Under the pieces are notes generated by a model. It was not told the origin of the DNA and did no database searches. It worked only from the letters and a program-made list of their open reading frames with translations. A stretch of 64,000 nucleotides of DNA from Tausonia pullulans (lineage: Eukaryota > Basidiomycota > Tremellomycetes > Cystofilobasidiales > Mrakiaceae), in assembly GCA_951802195.1 (NCBI GenBank), contig OX637626.1:868001-932000 (forward strand). Reading direction: 5' to 3'. The position numbers were made by a program, and so were the translations under genes. Positions 1 through 10,879 of this stretch are shown piece after piece. Position 1 is the first letter of the stretch; each line of letters opens with the position of its first letter.

Positions 1-1660
1 AGCAAACTACTCCTCTACCGCCGTTCCCACCTCGTTCTCTGTGGCAGCCCTTCGCTGCTACTCTACGCCCCTTCCCCCTCCGTCGCCCAATCCGCCCATA
101 GCTACGCCCTTGAAGCACCACCATCGCAACCATATTGCGAGTCCTAAGACCGTTAAGCCCCCGCGAAAGGCGTCCTCGGAGGCCAAGCCTATCAGATCGA
201 ATCGTTCGCCCTCGCTCACGCGGTCCAATGTCCGACATACCATTTCCTTCTCCACGGCTCGCGCCTACAACCTCTCCGTCATCGAAAGTTTGCTGCCCAA
301 AGAGGCCAAGAGGATCATGACGGGCGAGAGCTCGAGCTGCATCTGGGTCCCGCTTGGGGCAAAATCGAGGGCCGTCTCTGGCCTGGGACCGCTTGATGAG
401 AGAACCGGTCTCGTCGACAGCGAGGACCTCGGGTCGGATGAGAACGGCGAAATTTGGTAAGTCTATGAGCCTCGAAACTTGAGTAAGGTATACTGAACCA
501 GCAATCTTTCAGGCTGCTGGAGAACGGTAGTTTTGTCTCTTGGGGACTCGACCGCGCCGTCGCCTGGCAGTGGTGGCAGAATCTCGTCAAGCCCTCCGGC
601 TTTGAAATTGGCAAGTACGAAAGCGTAGAGGATGAGAGTCTCGACTTTTATGTCGATCCGGCTGAGTGAGTTTCAACTTAGACAAGGCGTGGATAGGCGC
701 ACGCTTGTCGACTGACAGTCAGATTGACGGCCCCCCAGGCCGACGACCCGTCTCATGGGCGACATCATCATTCTTTCACCCACTGTGGCCAAGCTCTCCC
801 CTAGGCCTGATGACACCGACATTGTCTCCTCTCTTCTCTCGCGATATACGTTCTCTGAGGCGCTTTCTCGCTCCTCACAACTTTCGATACTCGAAGGTAC
901 ATCTTGTCCTTCCTGCACGATTTCGGCCCATGCTGATCATTGTATACATAAACAGCCCAGCTGAGCGAACTCATTGATAAGGTGGCTTTCGTCCCAGGGT
1001 ACCTCGCTCGGGAGGGCAGGGGACCATACAAGAGAAAGGAGGTTGTTCAGAGGTGCGTGGCAGCCATTGTCGCTTGCTACAGGGTGTTCGACTAACGGCA
1101 CTTGTCCTTTTTTAGGCTCGGTGAGTTTCTGAGCGTCCGGCAGGCCGTCAACCTTCAGGGCGTGAACGACATTCCTGAGCTGTACTGGGACGAACCCGTG
1201 TTGGAGAGTGAGTTCTCGAACCTATCGCCCCATGGCCAGCCGACTGATCATGGCATCTGGCAGAGTACTTTGACGGCCTCATGCGCGCGCTCGAGGTACG
1301 CCAGCGAGTCCACATTCTGAACGAAAAGATCACCCATGCGCAGGAGGTTCACGCAATTCTCAAAGATCTCCTCGTCGAGGTGGGCGCTGTTGCTCTTGTT
1401 CTCGAGTAGAAACGATGCTTATTTCTGTGGCTACAGAAATCCGGCCACGACATGGAGATCATCATTATCGCGCTCATCGCCGTCGAGGCGTCTCTGGTAC
1501 GTGGCTGTCTGCGCGGAAGCTTCTGGGTACGCACTGAAGTGTGCTTACTTCACAGGCTATCTGGAGTCATTGGGAGGGTCTTATGGACGCTCTCGGCTTC
1601 GTTTCCGCCGTTCCAGTCGACCACACAATTCCCCCGATCGCTTCACATCGCTCTTACTGA
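1..1660 (+). CDS. RMND1/DUF155 family mitochondrial protein, 5' partial
   Basis: The reading frame is open from the first bases of the window with no ATG, so the 5' end lies outside. Exons read as 1-456, 513-665, 739-896, 956-1052, 1116 onward and several more, ending at TGA 1658-1660. The spliced product has the DUF155 pattern: a low-complexity N-terminus, then GEIWLLENGSFVSWGL, a middle block around GDIIILSP, and a C-terminal helix region with RVHILNEKITHA followed by MEIIIIALIAVEASLAIW. The hydrophobic C-terminal segment is typical of RMND1/Mrx10-type proteins, which are anchored in the mitochondrial inner membrane and support mitochondrial translation (family knowledge). The basic, Ser/Pro-rich N-terminus fits a targeting sequence, but its true start is not visible. 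The related cytosolic/vacuolar RMD1/RMD8 proteins are an alternative. Confidence 0.85.
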
Positions 1661-2171
1661 GCAAGACCTCCATTTGCATTTCCCGATCAATTTCCCTCCT
1701 ATATTGTTCCATCTTGACGGTCCACCCCTCTCACTCAAATCCATGTTTCAACCTCACTCGCGCGCGCGCATCTGCCTTTGGCGTTGTCATGGGACAATGA
1801 GATGGCGATCCCACGAGCCAAGGCACATGTCACAAAGACTCAACTTGCAATGACCTTTACTCAAAATAATTGGTCATTTTGGATAAAAAAGCCAGACCCT
1901 GTCACAGAGCGTCGGTTTCGGAGTCTGGGACAGGCTCTGTCATCGTTCCCTCGGTCCCGCCCGAGGAGGCCGTCAGACCCTGGGAATGTACGAAAGATGT
2001 TCCCCGCCCTTGCATGAGTCTTCCCCTCAACCACGATCCACCACCCTCGCCGACCACACAATTCCACTCGTCCTTAAAAGCTTCATTCTCGCCGCCCTCA
2101 TCGTCCTAGGCACCGTCTATCTTCGCACACCCGTGTCCACCCCCAAGCCGAGCAGTCCCTTCATCACCACC
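1661..2171. other. Intergenic stretch upstream of the pirin gene
   Basis: No conserved gene is seen. The last 190 bases are open in the pirin frame from an ATG at 1986, which leaves a longer pirin N-terminus possible (see findings). Around 1885-1945 the words CCCTGTCACAGAGC and GGGACAGGCTCTGTC form an imperfect inverted repeat. Confidence 0.5.
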
Positions 2172-3942
2172 ATGTCCGTCTCTCGACAGGTCGCCAAGTC
2201 GGTCCTCGCCGTCGCTCAATCCGAAGGCGTTGGAGCCATCGTCAAGCGTTCCATCGGTTCTCCGGCGCTGCGGAATCTATCTCCATTCCTGATGTGAGTC
2301 CTACAATGACCTCAGAGACGCAGGGGCTGCGTTGCGCGTTGTGAACGAGAGACTGCTGAGAGCGAGCGAGCTGACGACGCGTTCCCGTTCCCTCTCCCCT
2401 CCCTTCGGGCGTCCTCTGGCTGACTTCTACCTCCTCAGGCTTGATGAGTGAGTTTCAACTTACTTTCTGGCATATTGTCATCATTAACAAGTGTATATAC
2501 AAGATTCAACGTCGCCGAGGGAGCGGGCTTCCCTGATGTGAGTGAGCCGTTGCAGACTGCGCGCGTCCGTCGAAGAGACCCCGCGCTGACCGCCACTCCA
2601 CCATCAACCTTCGACCCTCTTATTGATTACGAATTCAGCACCCACACAGAGGACAGGCCACGATCACATACATGCTAGACGGATATTTTCAAGTACGTTT
2701 AATGCCTCTGCTCTTCATCGCGTCGTCGTGCAATCGCCACACGGGCATCTTGTGCTGCGAGCGGCACTGGCTGGCAGGCCCGGTATGGTCAATTGAGTTT
2801 CAGACCTGATTCCCTTATTTCTGCAGCACGAGGACTTCGCCAATCATAGGGGTCGCATCGGCCCCGGCGATGTGCAGTGGATGATTGCCGGCAAGGGCAT
2901 TATGCATGCTGAGATGCCGGTATTCCGTGACGAGAACGGCAACAAGCTTCCGAATCCAACTGGTCTACAGCTATGGGTCGATCTACCGTGCGTATAACTA
3001 CGCTTAATATACTTGCACATGTTCGCTATGGGCGAAAGCTGATCGCCCGTATTGACGCCCTGACAGGCGCCAGCACAAGATGATCGAACCAGAATATCAG
3101 GAGCATCTCGCCAAGGAGTGAGCGCTCTCGTTGAGCGCATTGCCGGCTGGAAACACTCTAACATGCTTATTTCCAGCATCTCGACCGCCTACCCCTCTGA
3201 CGACGTTCAGATCGTTGTGATCAGCGGCGAGTCGCATGGTGTCACGGTGCGCCCTCCGTCGCGCCCGTCAGCTTTTCCACACTGACATGAACCTATGCGA
3301 TGCTTATCAGGGCAAGGTTCGCCACCGTGGAGGTTGCTACTACTACGACATCCGGCTCAAAAAGAATGGATCAACAATCTACCAACCGATTCCTGCCGGA
3401 TGGACCGCCTTTGTGCGTCGTCGTGCCCAACATTTGTCAACTAACCATAGCCTGGCTGACGGCGACAATCTTATTGATAAAGGTTTACACTCTCACTGGG
3501 TCCATCAAAATTGGCAACAGCTCCGACACATACCCACCCTCGACCACAGTTGTCCTTACGTCTCAGGTAGACGAGGATGGCGTTCAGCTTACTGCGGCGC
3601 ACACTGTAGAGGGCGAGGAGACCCGATTCGTTCTCATCGCCGGAGAACCTCTCGCTCAGCCTGTCGTCCAGCACGGTCCGTTCGTCATGACCAGCAGACA
3701 AGAGATCATCCAAGCCTTGTAGGTCTATCCCGTTGGCTTCACTTTTTCCGCCTTTATAAGTGGCTTACCTATGTTCCATACTTGGTGCCTCATAGTACGG
3801 ATTACGTGAGTGTAGCGGACTGATCAGAGCTGCAAAGAACCTCCGCTGACCGTCCGCCTTTTCATATTTGTAGCAACTCCACGAGAACGGCTTTGAGCGT
3901 GCGGCCGGCTGGCAGAGCGAGATTGGAAAAGCTATGCGCTGA
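2172..3942 (+). CDS. Pirin family protein
   Basis: Pirins are iron-binding cupin-fold proteins; some are quercetin 2,3-dioxygenases and others nuclear redox-sensing cofactors. After removing about ten introns the product shows the family blocks in order: SPFLMLDEFNV, HPHRGQATITYMLDG (first metal ligands, HPH), HRGRIGPGDVQWMIAGKGI followed by MHAEMP (remaining ligands, His and Glu), then the C-terminal cupin with GEETRFVLIAGEPL and HGPFVMTS. Two very small exons are needed: a 9-nt exon near 2440-2448 (giving MLDE) and one near 3797-3806 (giving TDY before QLHENGFE). Both restore motifs conserved in pirins. ATG 2172 sits in CACCATG; an in-frame ATG at 1986 also exists. The stop is TGA 3940-3942. 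Length is near the usual 290 residues. Cellular role is not determined by the sequence. Confidence 0.95.
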
Positions 3943-5201
3943 GCACGCCGGGGAAGACAGGGAAGGGAGGAAGCCGACCGTTACGTCACGTCATCGCGTC
4001 CCTTTGATTCTCATCGATCCGTTTGAATCTCGATTCGATATGCACTCCTGTATCTCTCATGAGCCTTCTTGTCAAGCGTACATTGATCGACGTCCAGAAT
4101 TACTTTTCGTCCGATGGCGACCGCATGGTGCTCGCCCGCCGGCACTCATCACCCTATGATGAACCGGGGGGGGAGGGGGGGAGGGGGATCACACGAGACC
4201 GATTATGTTCCAGATGGCCCGCGTGCATCTCCATTGCACTCTAGGCTGACTCATTGACCGCGAGGGTTGGCGAGCTCTTGCGCGACAGACGCTGTACACA
4301 CATGGTGCACCTTTCCGTATCGTCGGTCTCCATACTATCGAGTCTGGGGTGTCGTGCGCCCCAGGGACAAAAGGCCCGCCCTTGAGCCCATGCGGTCGTT
4401 GATATCGCCGTCGCCCTGCGATTGCTGTGGAGTTTTGAAAGGATCTTGGCGGCGGAGAAAGTCACTGTGTGCTTGCCAGCTTCCAGCCCCTCAGCGGTTC
4501 GAAACTAGCTTCGTTAAGAGAAAAGTTGAGCATCTCGGGACGCATCTGGTCCGCAGGCCCCCTTCGATGAAGACAGTGAGCGCTCTCCGGTTGATTTTTA
4601 ACTCATCACAGATGTCATGGATGGGATGGACGCCACAACACGACTTTTCGCGCGCGTCGCAATCTCCCGACCCACAGAGACCTCCTCCATGGGCTCAACA
4701 GACGAGCTCGCCTTGTATTCAAGCTAATTCTTTCGGTAGAAGTCGCTAATTGGGAGGGTATGCAAATAAGTCTAGCTCCGGGGGCGTGTGCGTGCCGAGA
4801 GCGGAGACTGATCGTGGAGACGTACGCATGCAGACTACTTGGCCGGGGGGTGGCAGCACGCGGTCCCCTCTGACGGACGCGAACGAGCGAGCGAAGCCAG
4901 TCGCCTTGGTGCTTTCTCGGCAGCTGTAAGAACGCGCTTGCCCGAGATCAAGGACCCATCTCTTTGGGATCGCCGACACTCGTCTCCCTCAGACTCCAAC
5001 TTTCTCCCTTTTCTTCCTGTTCTCCTGGTCGCCTTTCTCTCTCTCTTTGGGCAACTTCACCGCCTTTTTCCTCCAGAGCCCCATTTGCTCAAGGTCCTGC
5101 AGCTGTCAGGCACCTCCCACGCTCTTTAGCATCCCACATTCCTTCCTAGCTTCTCTACTCGCCCTTTTTCCATTAACACCCCCTCACAACTACTTTCCGC
5201 T
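3943..5201. other. Long gap, no convincing gene
   Basis: I see no intact family. Between about 4260 and 4750 short open stretches in all three plus frames read like amino-acid-biased coding sequence (for example VDIAVALRLLWSFERIL near 4400) but are interrupted and unplaceable, so this may be a decayed gene. A G-rich tract (G8-A-G7-A-G5) lies at 4166-4187. From about 4985 to 5200 the plus strand is strongly pyrimidine-rich, the usual look of a promoter and 5' UTR for the subtilase that follows. Confidence 0.4.
4166..4187 (+). repeat. G-rich tract, possible G-quadruplex
   Basis: Three runs of 8, 7 and 5 G separated by single A. The first run is long enough to supply two tetrad strands, so an intramolecular quadruplex is possible. 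It lies 224 bp after the pirin stop codon in non-coding DNA. Confidence 0.6.
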
Positions 5202-8200
5202 ATGATCTTTGCTCCTCTTGCCATCATCGCGGCTACCGCCCTCCAGGCGTCCGCTGTCATCTTCGACAAGACTGCCTCGGCCGCCAACTCGGTGAGTGCC
5301 AGGTTGGCTGGCAACTTCGCGCGGCACAAAACCGTTGGCTGCTCCACGCGAAGCGGACCAGAGTGTGTGTGCATAATGACGATCTAACCAACTTCGCCGC
5401 TCCCTCTAGCGCATTGTTCCCGGCCGCTACATCGTCGAATACTCCTCCGCTGGAGCTAAGCGTTCGGTGAGTGCTCAAGACTCGCTCTTGTCTCTCGTGA
5501 TGGGCGCCACGCCGCAGGAGTGAACCCGAACAGCCGGCGTCAGCTACATCGGCTCATCGACCCATCTCATCTCTTCTACTCCCCCTTCTGTCGCTGATTA
5601 TACTTCCCCTTTCAGGACCCCCATGAGCATTTTTCCTCGCACATGAGGCGCCAGGGCGTCGACTTCTCTGTCGAGCGCCAGTACTCTAACGAGGACATTT
5701 TCGTCGGAGCTTCCGTCTCGGTTCCCAACGCCGACGACGTCGCCCGCGTTGCCGAGATCCCTGGTGTCGTCAACGTCTGGCCTGTGCGGCTCATGGATCG
5801 CCCGGAGCCCTACGGTGGATCCCAGAGCATCATCAACGCTGCTGCCGCGTCCAACCCGACCGACACATTGTGCGTCGACTCTTTATTTTTAACGCCAGGC
5901 AAGCTCGTTTGCTGACTTCGGTGCCACATCTTCACCAAGCTCCACCCACCAGATGACCGGTGTCGGTGAGTGGCCCATGATCCGGCCTTGGAATCTCAGA
6001 AGCAGACATTCTGACTGCCAACCTATCTTCTAGACAAGCTGCACAACCAAGGTATCCTTGGCGCCGGTGTCACCATCGGTATCATCGATTCTGGTATTGA
6101 CTACACTCATCCTGCCCTCGGGAATGGATGCTTGTGAGTCTGCTGTTACCTCTTTATCAGAGGAGATGAGGATCTGATCTGAGCATATTTGTTCTCCCTC
6201 AGCGGCAAGCCTGAGTGCAAGGTCGTCGGTGGCTACGACTTTGTGTGAGTCTAGCCGATCCTGCCTCGTTGTCATCTGTCACCCTGAAAATTCTTTCTTT
6301 TTCAGTGGAGACGCGTACAATGCCGAGACCAGCCCTGTCCCTGTTCCTGACAACGACCCCAAAGATTGCGGTGGACACGGATGTGAGCAAGCAGCTGCTA
6401 GCTCGTCCACAGCGCCACCAGTTTTGACCAAAAATATTACTGGCTGCTCGCAGCCCACGTTTCGGGTATCATCGGCGCCGACATGAACCCCCTCAATTTC
6501 ACTGGTGTTGCTCCTGCTGCCAAGCTCCGCGGTTACCGTATCTTTGTGAGCTCGCTCTGTCGTGTTGGAGCAGGCCAGTATACCTCACGACTGACATCGT
6601 CTTTCTTCTACAAAAGGGATGCACTGGTTCCGTCGCGGACGATATTGTCGTTGAGGCTATGCTCAAGGCTGCCGAGGACCGTGTCCAAGTCATCTCGATG
6701 TCGCTCGGAGGTCCTGCTGGATGGACTGAGGGCCCCTCATCGGTCATCGCCTCCCGCATCATCAAGTTCTACGGCATCGTCATGAGTATCTCTCAGGGCA
6801 ATTCCGGAGCCGTCGGAACTTACTACGCCTCCGGTCCCTCGTCTGGTGTCGGAGTCATCTCTGTCGCTTCGGTTGACAACATTGTTACCCCTTCGATGCC
6901 CGGACTCCTTGTATGCCTCCTGTCTCATTGCCCTGATGGTTCCATTTTCGTCCTTTCTGCTGAAAAACACCCTGCTTGTAGTCCAATGGCTTCGCCTTCC
7001 AGCTCAAGTCCGGCGAGCCGATCGAGATCGACCCCAAGACCAAGTTCCCCATCGCTCTTTCCTCCAACGATCTCAACCCCGCCAGCGACGGTTGCATCGC
7101 TTACCCTGCCGGAACTAACAATGCTGGGAAGGTTGTTCTGGTCCGCCGCGGAACCTGCAGGTGAGTCCGGTATTAAACACAATTTGAACCAAGATAGATG
7201 ATTCGCTAACATCACGCACACTGCTTGTCTTCAGCTTCTCGGTTAAGGCTCAGAACGTCTATGACACCGGAGCCCGCATCATGCTCATCTACGACAACGT
7301 CGATGGTGCCCCCATCACCCCTTCCCTCGGAGATGTCCAAATCACTGCTCCCTTCATCACCCAGGCCGACGGACTCGCAATCAAGAAGGCTATCCTCGCC
7401 GACCCCTCGATCACCCTTACCTTCTCCGACCAGTACTACAACTTTCCCTCCCCGACTGGTGGACTTATTAGCGACTTCTCCTCTTGGGGACTGACGAACG
7501 ACAACTACATCAAGCCCACCATCGCCGCCCCTGGAGGGTCCATCCTTTCGACCTGGCCTGTTGCCAAGGGCTCGTACAACCAGATCTCCGGAACCTCAAT
7601 GGCCTGCCCCTTCATCACCGGAGTCGTTGCTCTGTACATCAGCCACAATGGAGCTGGAGGTGAGCTCTACTGCATTACCGGATTGCCAGCTCTGTTCCTC
7701 AGCCACTGACATTATATATTTCCTCAGTTGGACCTGATGGCATCAAGGACATCCTCCAGGGATCTGCCAAGCCCATCTACACGTCCATTGGAGGATCCCA
7801 GGTCCATTCTGTCGCCCAGGCCGGAGCTGGTCTCGTTGACGCTTACATCGCCGTCGTAAGTTGTCAGCTCCTCTTACTGCGTCTTTTGGAACTTGAGCGC
7901 TGACCGCACACAATATTTTTTTTCTCCAGATGTCGAGGACTGTTGTCTCTCCCGGAGAGGTCGCCCTTAACGATACCGCCCACGCCCTCAAGTCGACCAA
8001 GATCTCGATTGTCAACACCGGATCGACTGCCGTTTCGTACAAGCTCTCGCACCTACCTGCCGCTGCTGCCCTCACCTTCTCCGACGTAAAGACAATGATT
8101 TGGGTTTATGAATCTTCCTTTGTGACCGTAAGCTGATTACTTTCTCCCAAACACTGCAGAACGGCAACCAGCCGAATGTTGGCCCCGTCCCCCAGGTCTC

Positions 8201-9230
8201 TGGCGACGCCACTCTCAGTTTCCCTGGAGGAACCTTCGTCTCTGTCGGCCCCGTCTCAGAGGCTGAGTTCGATGTTGACTTCACCTTCCCGACCAACCTG
8301 GACGCTTCCCAAGTCCCGATCTTCTCTGTGCGCCTTTTTCGTTTTTCTTGCCGACCTTGAGGAGATTGGCTGATCTTTACGTCTGTCATCTCTTCAGGGA
8401 TACATTGTTGTCGAGTCCGCCGACCAGACTATTAAGTATACCATCCCTTACGCTGGTACCGCTGCCAATCTCAATGTCGACTACCCCATCTTCGACACTG
8501 GGTGAGCTGAGAACGCTTTGTTGTAGCTGGAGTCTCAGGAACGTGACTGACTTGCTCCATCTCAGCGTCGACACCTACTTCGAGGGCAAGCAGATCTTCC
8601 TTTCTAGCAAGCCTAGCGACATGGTCCCCATCGAGGAGGGAACGGTTCCTACGTTCACCTTTGCCGGAGACGGTGAGCATCCTTCCGCTTGGACACGCTT
8701 CCAGCCTTCGACCTCCTCGCGCTGGTCTGACCCTCCATAATATCCGCCCTCCAGACTCTCCCTCTATTATCTACCGTCTCCTTGGTGGCTCGGCCCAGAT
8801 CCTCTTCGAGCTCGTTGACGCTTCGACCGAGTTCACCCCGACCATTACCAAGCGTCACTACTCGCAGAACAAACTTCACCGTGTTGTCAGGCGCGCGGCT
8901 CCCACAACCCCGAACACCATCGGTCTGCTTTTCTCGAGCACCTACAACTACCGTAATACCCTCGAGCAAGGCAACGGTACCGGCTACTTCCAGTACGGCA
9001 TCTCGGCCACCACCAAGGGCTTCTACTTCTCAGACGGCAAGAAAGTTCCCAACGGAACCTACAAGCTCCTCGTCCGCGGACTCAAGTTCTACGGAGACGA
9101 GACTGTTCGTGCTATCGCCTCTTGCCTTGCTCTGATGTCTCCTTAACTGACTCAACCCTGTTCCCCGCCACAGGACGCTTCCCAGTACGAGTCGTGGCTC
9201 TCGCCCGCCTTCACCGTCAACCAGGCTTAA
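5202..9230 (+). CDS. Secreted subtilisin-like serine protease (S8) with PA domain
   Basis: The product, about 920 residues, starts with a signal peptide (MIFAPLAIIAATALQASA) and an I9-type propeptide (RIVPGRYIVEY, then GVVNVWP). The S8 catalytic domain carries all triad blocks: Asp in IGIIDSGIDYTHP (near residue 160), His in GGHGSHVSG (near 215, split by an intron at 6382-6450) and Ser in SGTSMACPFITG (near 515). A protease-associated (PA) domain is inserted between His and Ser (GKVVLVRRGTCSFSVKAQN and following). After the Ser there is a beta-rich Fn3-like region as in bacterial Vpr/C5a-peptidase relatives and basidiomycete cucumisin-like proteases. It should be secreted and degrade extracellular protein. 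About 14 short introns interrupt it. ATG 5202 follows a pyrimidine-rich leader; stop TAA 9228-9230. No GPI or membrane tail is seen. Confidence 0.95.
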
Positions 9231-10879
9231 GTCCTGGATGCGTATTTCTTGCTCTTTCCTAGTTGTGTTGTGTTTTTGGGTCTTCAGGCCTGTCCCTTCT
9301 CTTGTTCTTGCCATCTATCGTAATCCCGTTGGCTGCAATATCACACTGAGCCAAGACCAATAAGAGAGCTGAGGCCGAGTATGCTCGACTTAGGTGCTGT
9401 CACCATAACAACAAGCAGACATGGAATATCAGATCGAGCCGCTCGCATAGTCGAAAGAGCTCTCTCCTCCGATCTGAGGCTTGAACTGCCCATCCTTGAA
9501 GCGACATCAGGCAGAGTGTCATGCTGATCGGGCTTTGAGCGGGAGAGTGGGATCATCAATTCGGTTCAGAGGAGAACAAAACACGAGGACGCAGTGGAAC
9601 ACTGGGCAATAAGAGCAGCGTCTAAAGCTTCGTGGCTGAAACGAGGGTGCTGACGGCCCCTGGCATAGTTTACGGCCTGTCAGGGGCCGGTCCCATCTCC
9701 GAAACTGAACGATTTACTGGTTCAAGCACCATCACCATCACCGTTCTTTCCGGCCGACGGAAGAGCTTGAAAAGTTAATCTATATCTCTCTCTCACTTTC
9801 ACCCCCATCAACTCTCTCTTTTTCTTTTCTTCCACTCCTTGAGCCACTCCTCCCCCTCGGATTCCCGCCTTCCACCGCGCGCTGTTCGCCCCCTTCGTCA
9901 CACTATTCTCCTTTCCTTGCATCACCCCCTCTTTTCGTGGCTAAATGCCCAAGATGCCCAAGACTCCCAGTCACCGATACGTCTCTTCCTCCCTTCTCCA
10001 CGGCTCACTTGTTACTCATCGTAAAAGCGATGATGCAACCCCACACTCCTCGACGGCCCTCTTCCCCTCTCATTACACAGTCTCCCCTCTCCTAGCCCAT
10101 CGTTGACGCATGGCGCTCTGCCCTGGTCCTCAACGTCATTGACTGCCGAGCGGTGGCTGCAGCTGCTGCTCGTCCCGGGCGCCCGTCTGCACTTGGGCGA
10201 CCCCGTCCCAGATGGCCTTCTCCCTGCGAGTCTCGCGTGACAGCTGGAGAGACGGCACCTCCTAACTCCACGGACCGCGTTCGAGCTAACAAAGGCGGCA
10301 GTTGTACACGTTCTCGTCCACATTCGGCGACAGCCTCTGAAGCTGGCGGGTGACAGTTAGCAAGGGCGTTGGGCTGTTCTCTGAATGAGTCGAGTTTGTA
10401 CGCAAACAAGCAAGAACAGTGGATGGCTCAATGTCCTTGAATCTCTTTGCTTGTCGCAGACCCGAGGCAGGTAAGCGGTCGCTCATGTAGCAGCAGAACT
10501 CCAAGGAGACACTTGGCCCGTTCGGAACAAGGAGTGCGGACGAGTTGCTTCTCGATGTCTCGGAATGAGGTAGCTGGGGTTTAGCTTGACCCTTTTTTTT
10601 TTTTTTACTACTTTACTTTGAGTTGACGACATGGATGATCCCTCCCCCATGATGCCCTCGTGCTCTGCTTCTCATCCCACATGAATTGAGCGGACCGTGA
10701 CGTCGTTCCGTGTGCCCCGCGCGCTTGAAAGAGAACGTCATTTCAAGAAGAGCCTGGGTTCCTCGTCCCGGCTGATGACCCCGGCTCGCCTTTTCGCGCA
10801 ATCTCGACTTCCAACACCCATCATCTCATCCATCTCACTCTCCCACATACCTTCTCCTCTCCTCTTCCACTCAGCCAAC
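9231..10879. other. Gene-poor region between subtilase and YOP1
   Basis: No recognisable gene. A 9-bp perfect inverted repeat (CGGCCCCTG at 9654-9662, CAGGGGCCG at 9681-9689) forms a hairpin with an 18-nt loop. From 9770 to 9944 the plus strand is strongly pyrimidine-rich like a core promoter and 5' UTR and is followed by ATGCCCAAGATGCCCAAG at 9945, opening a 54-codon frame to TGA 10106 with no known similarity; it could be a small gene, a non-coding transcript or chance. A T13-14 tract lies near 10590-10605. From 10800 to 10879 the sequence is again CT-rich, the probable YOP1 leader. Confidence 0.35.
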
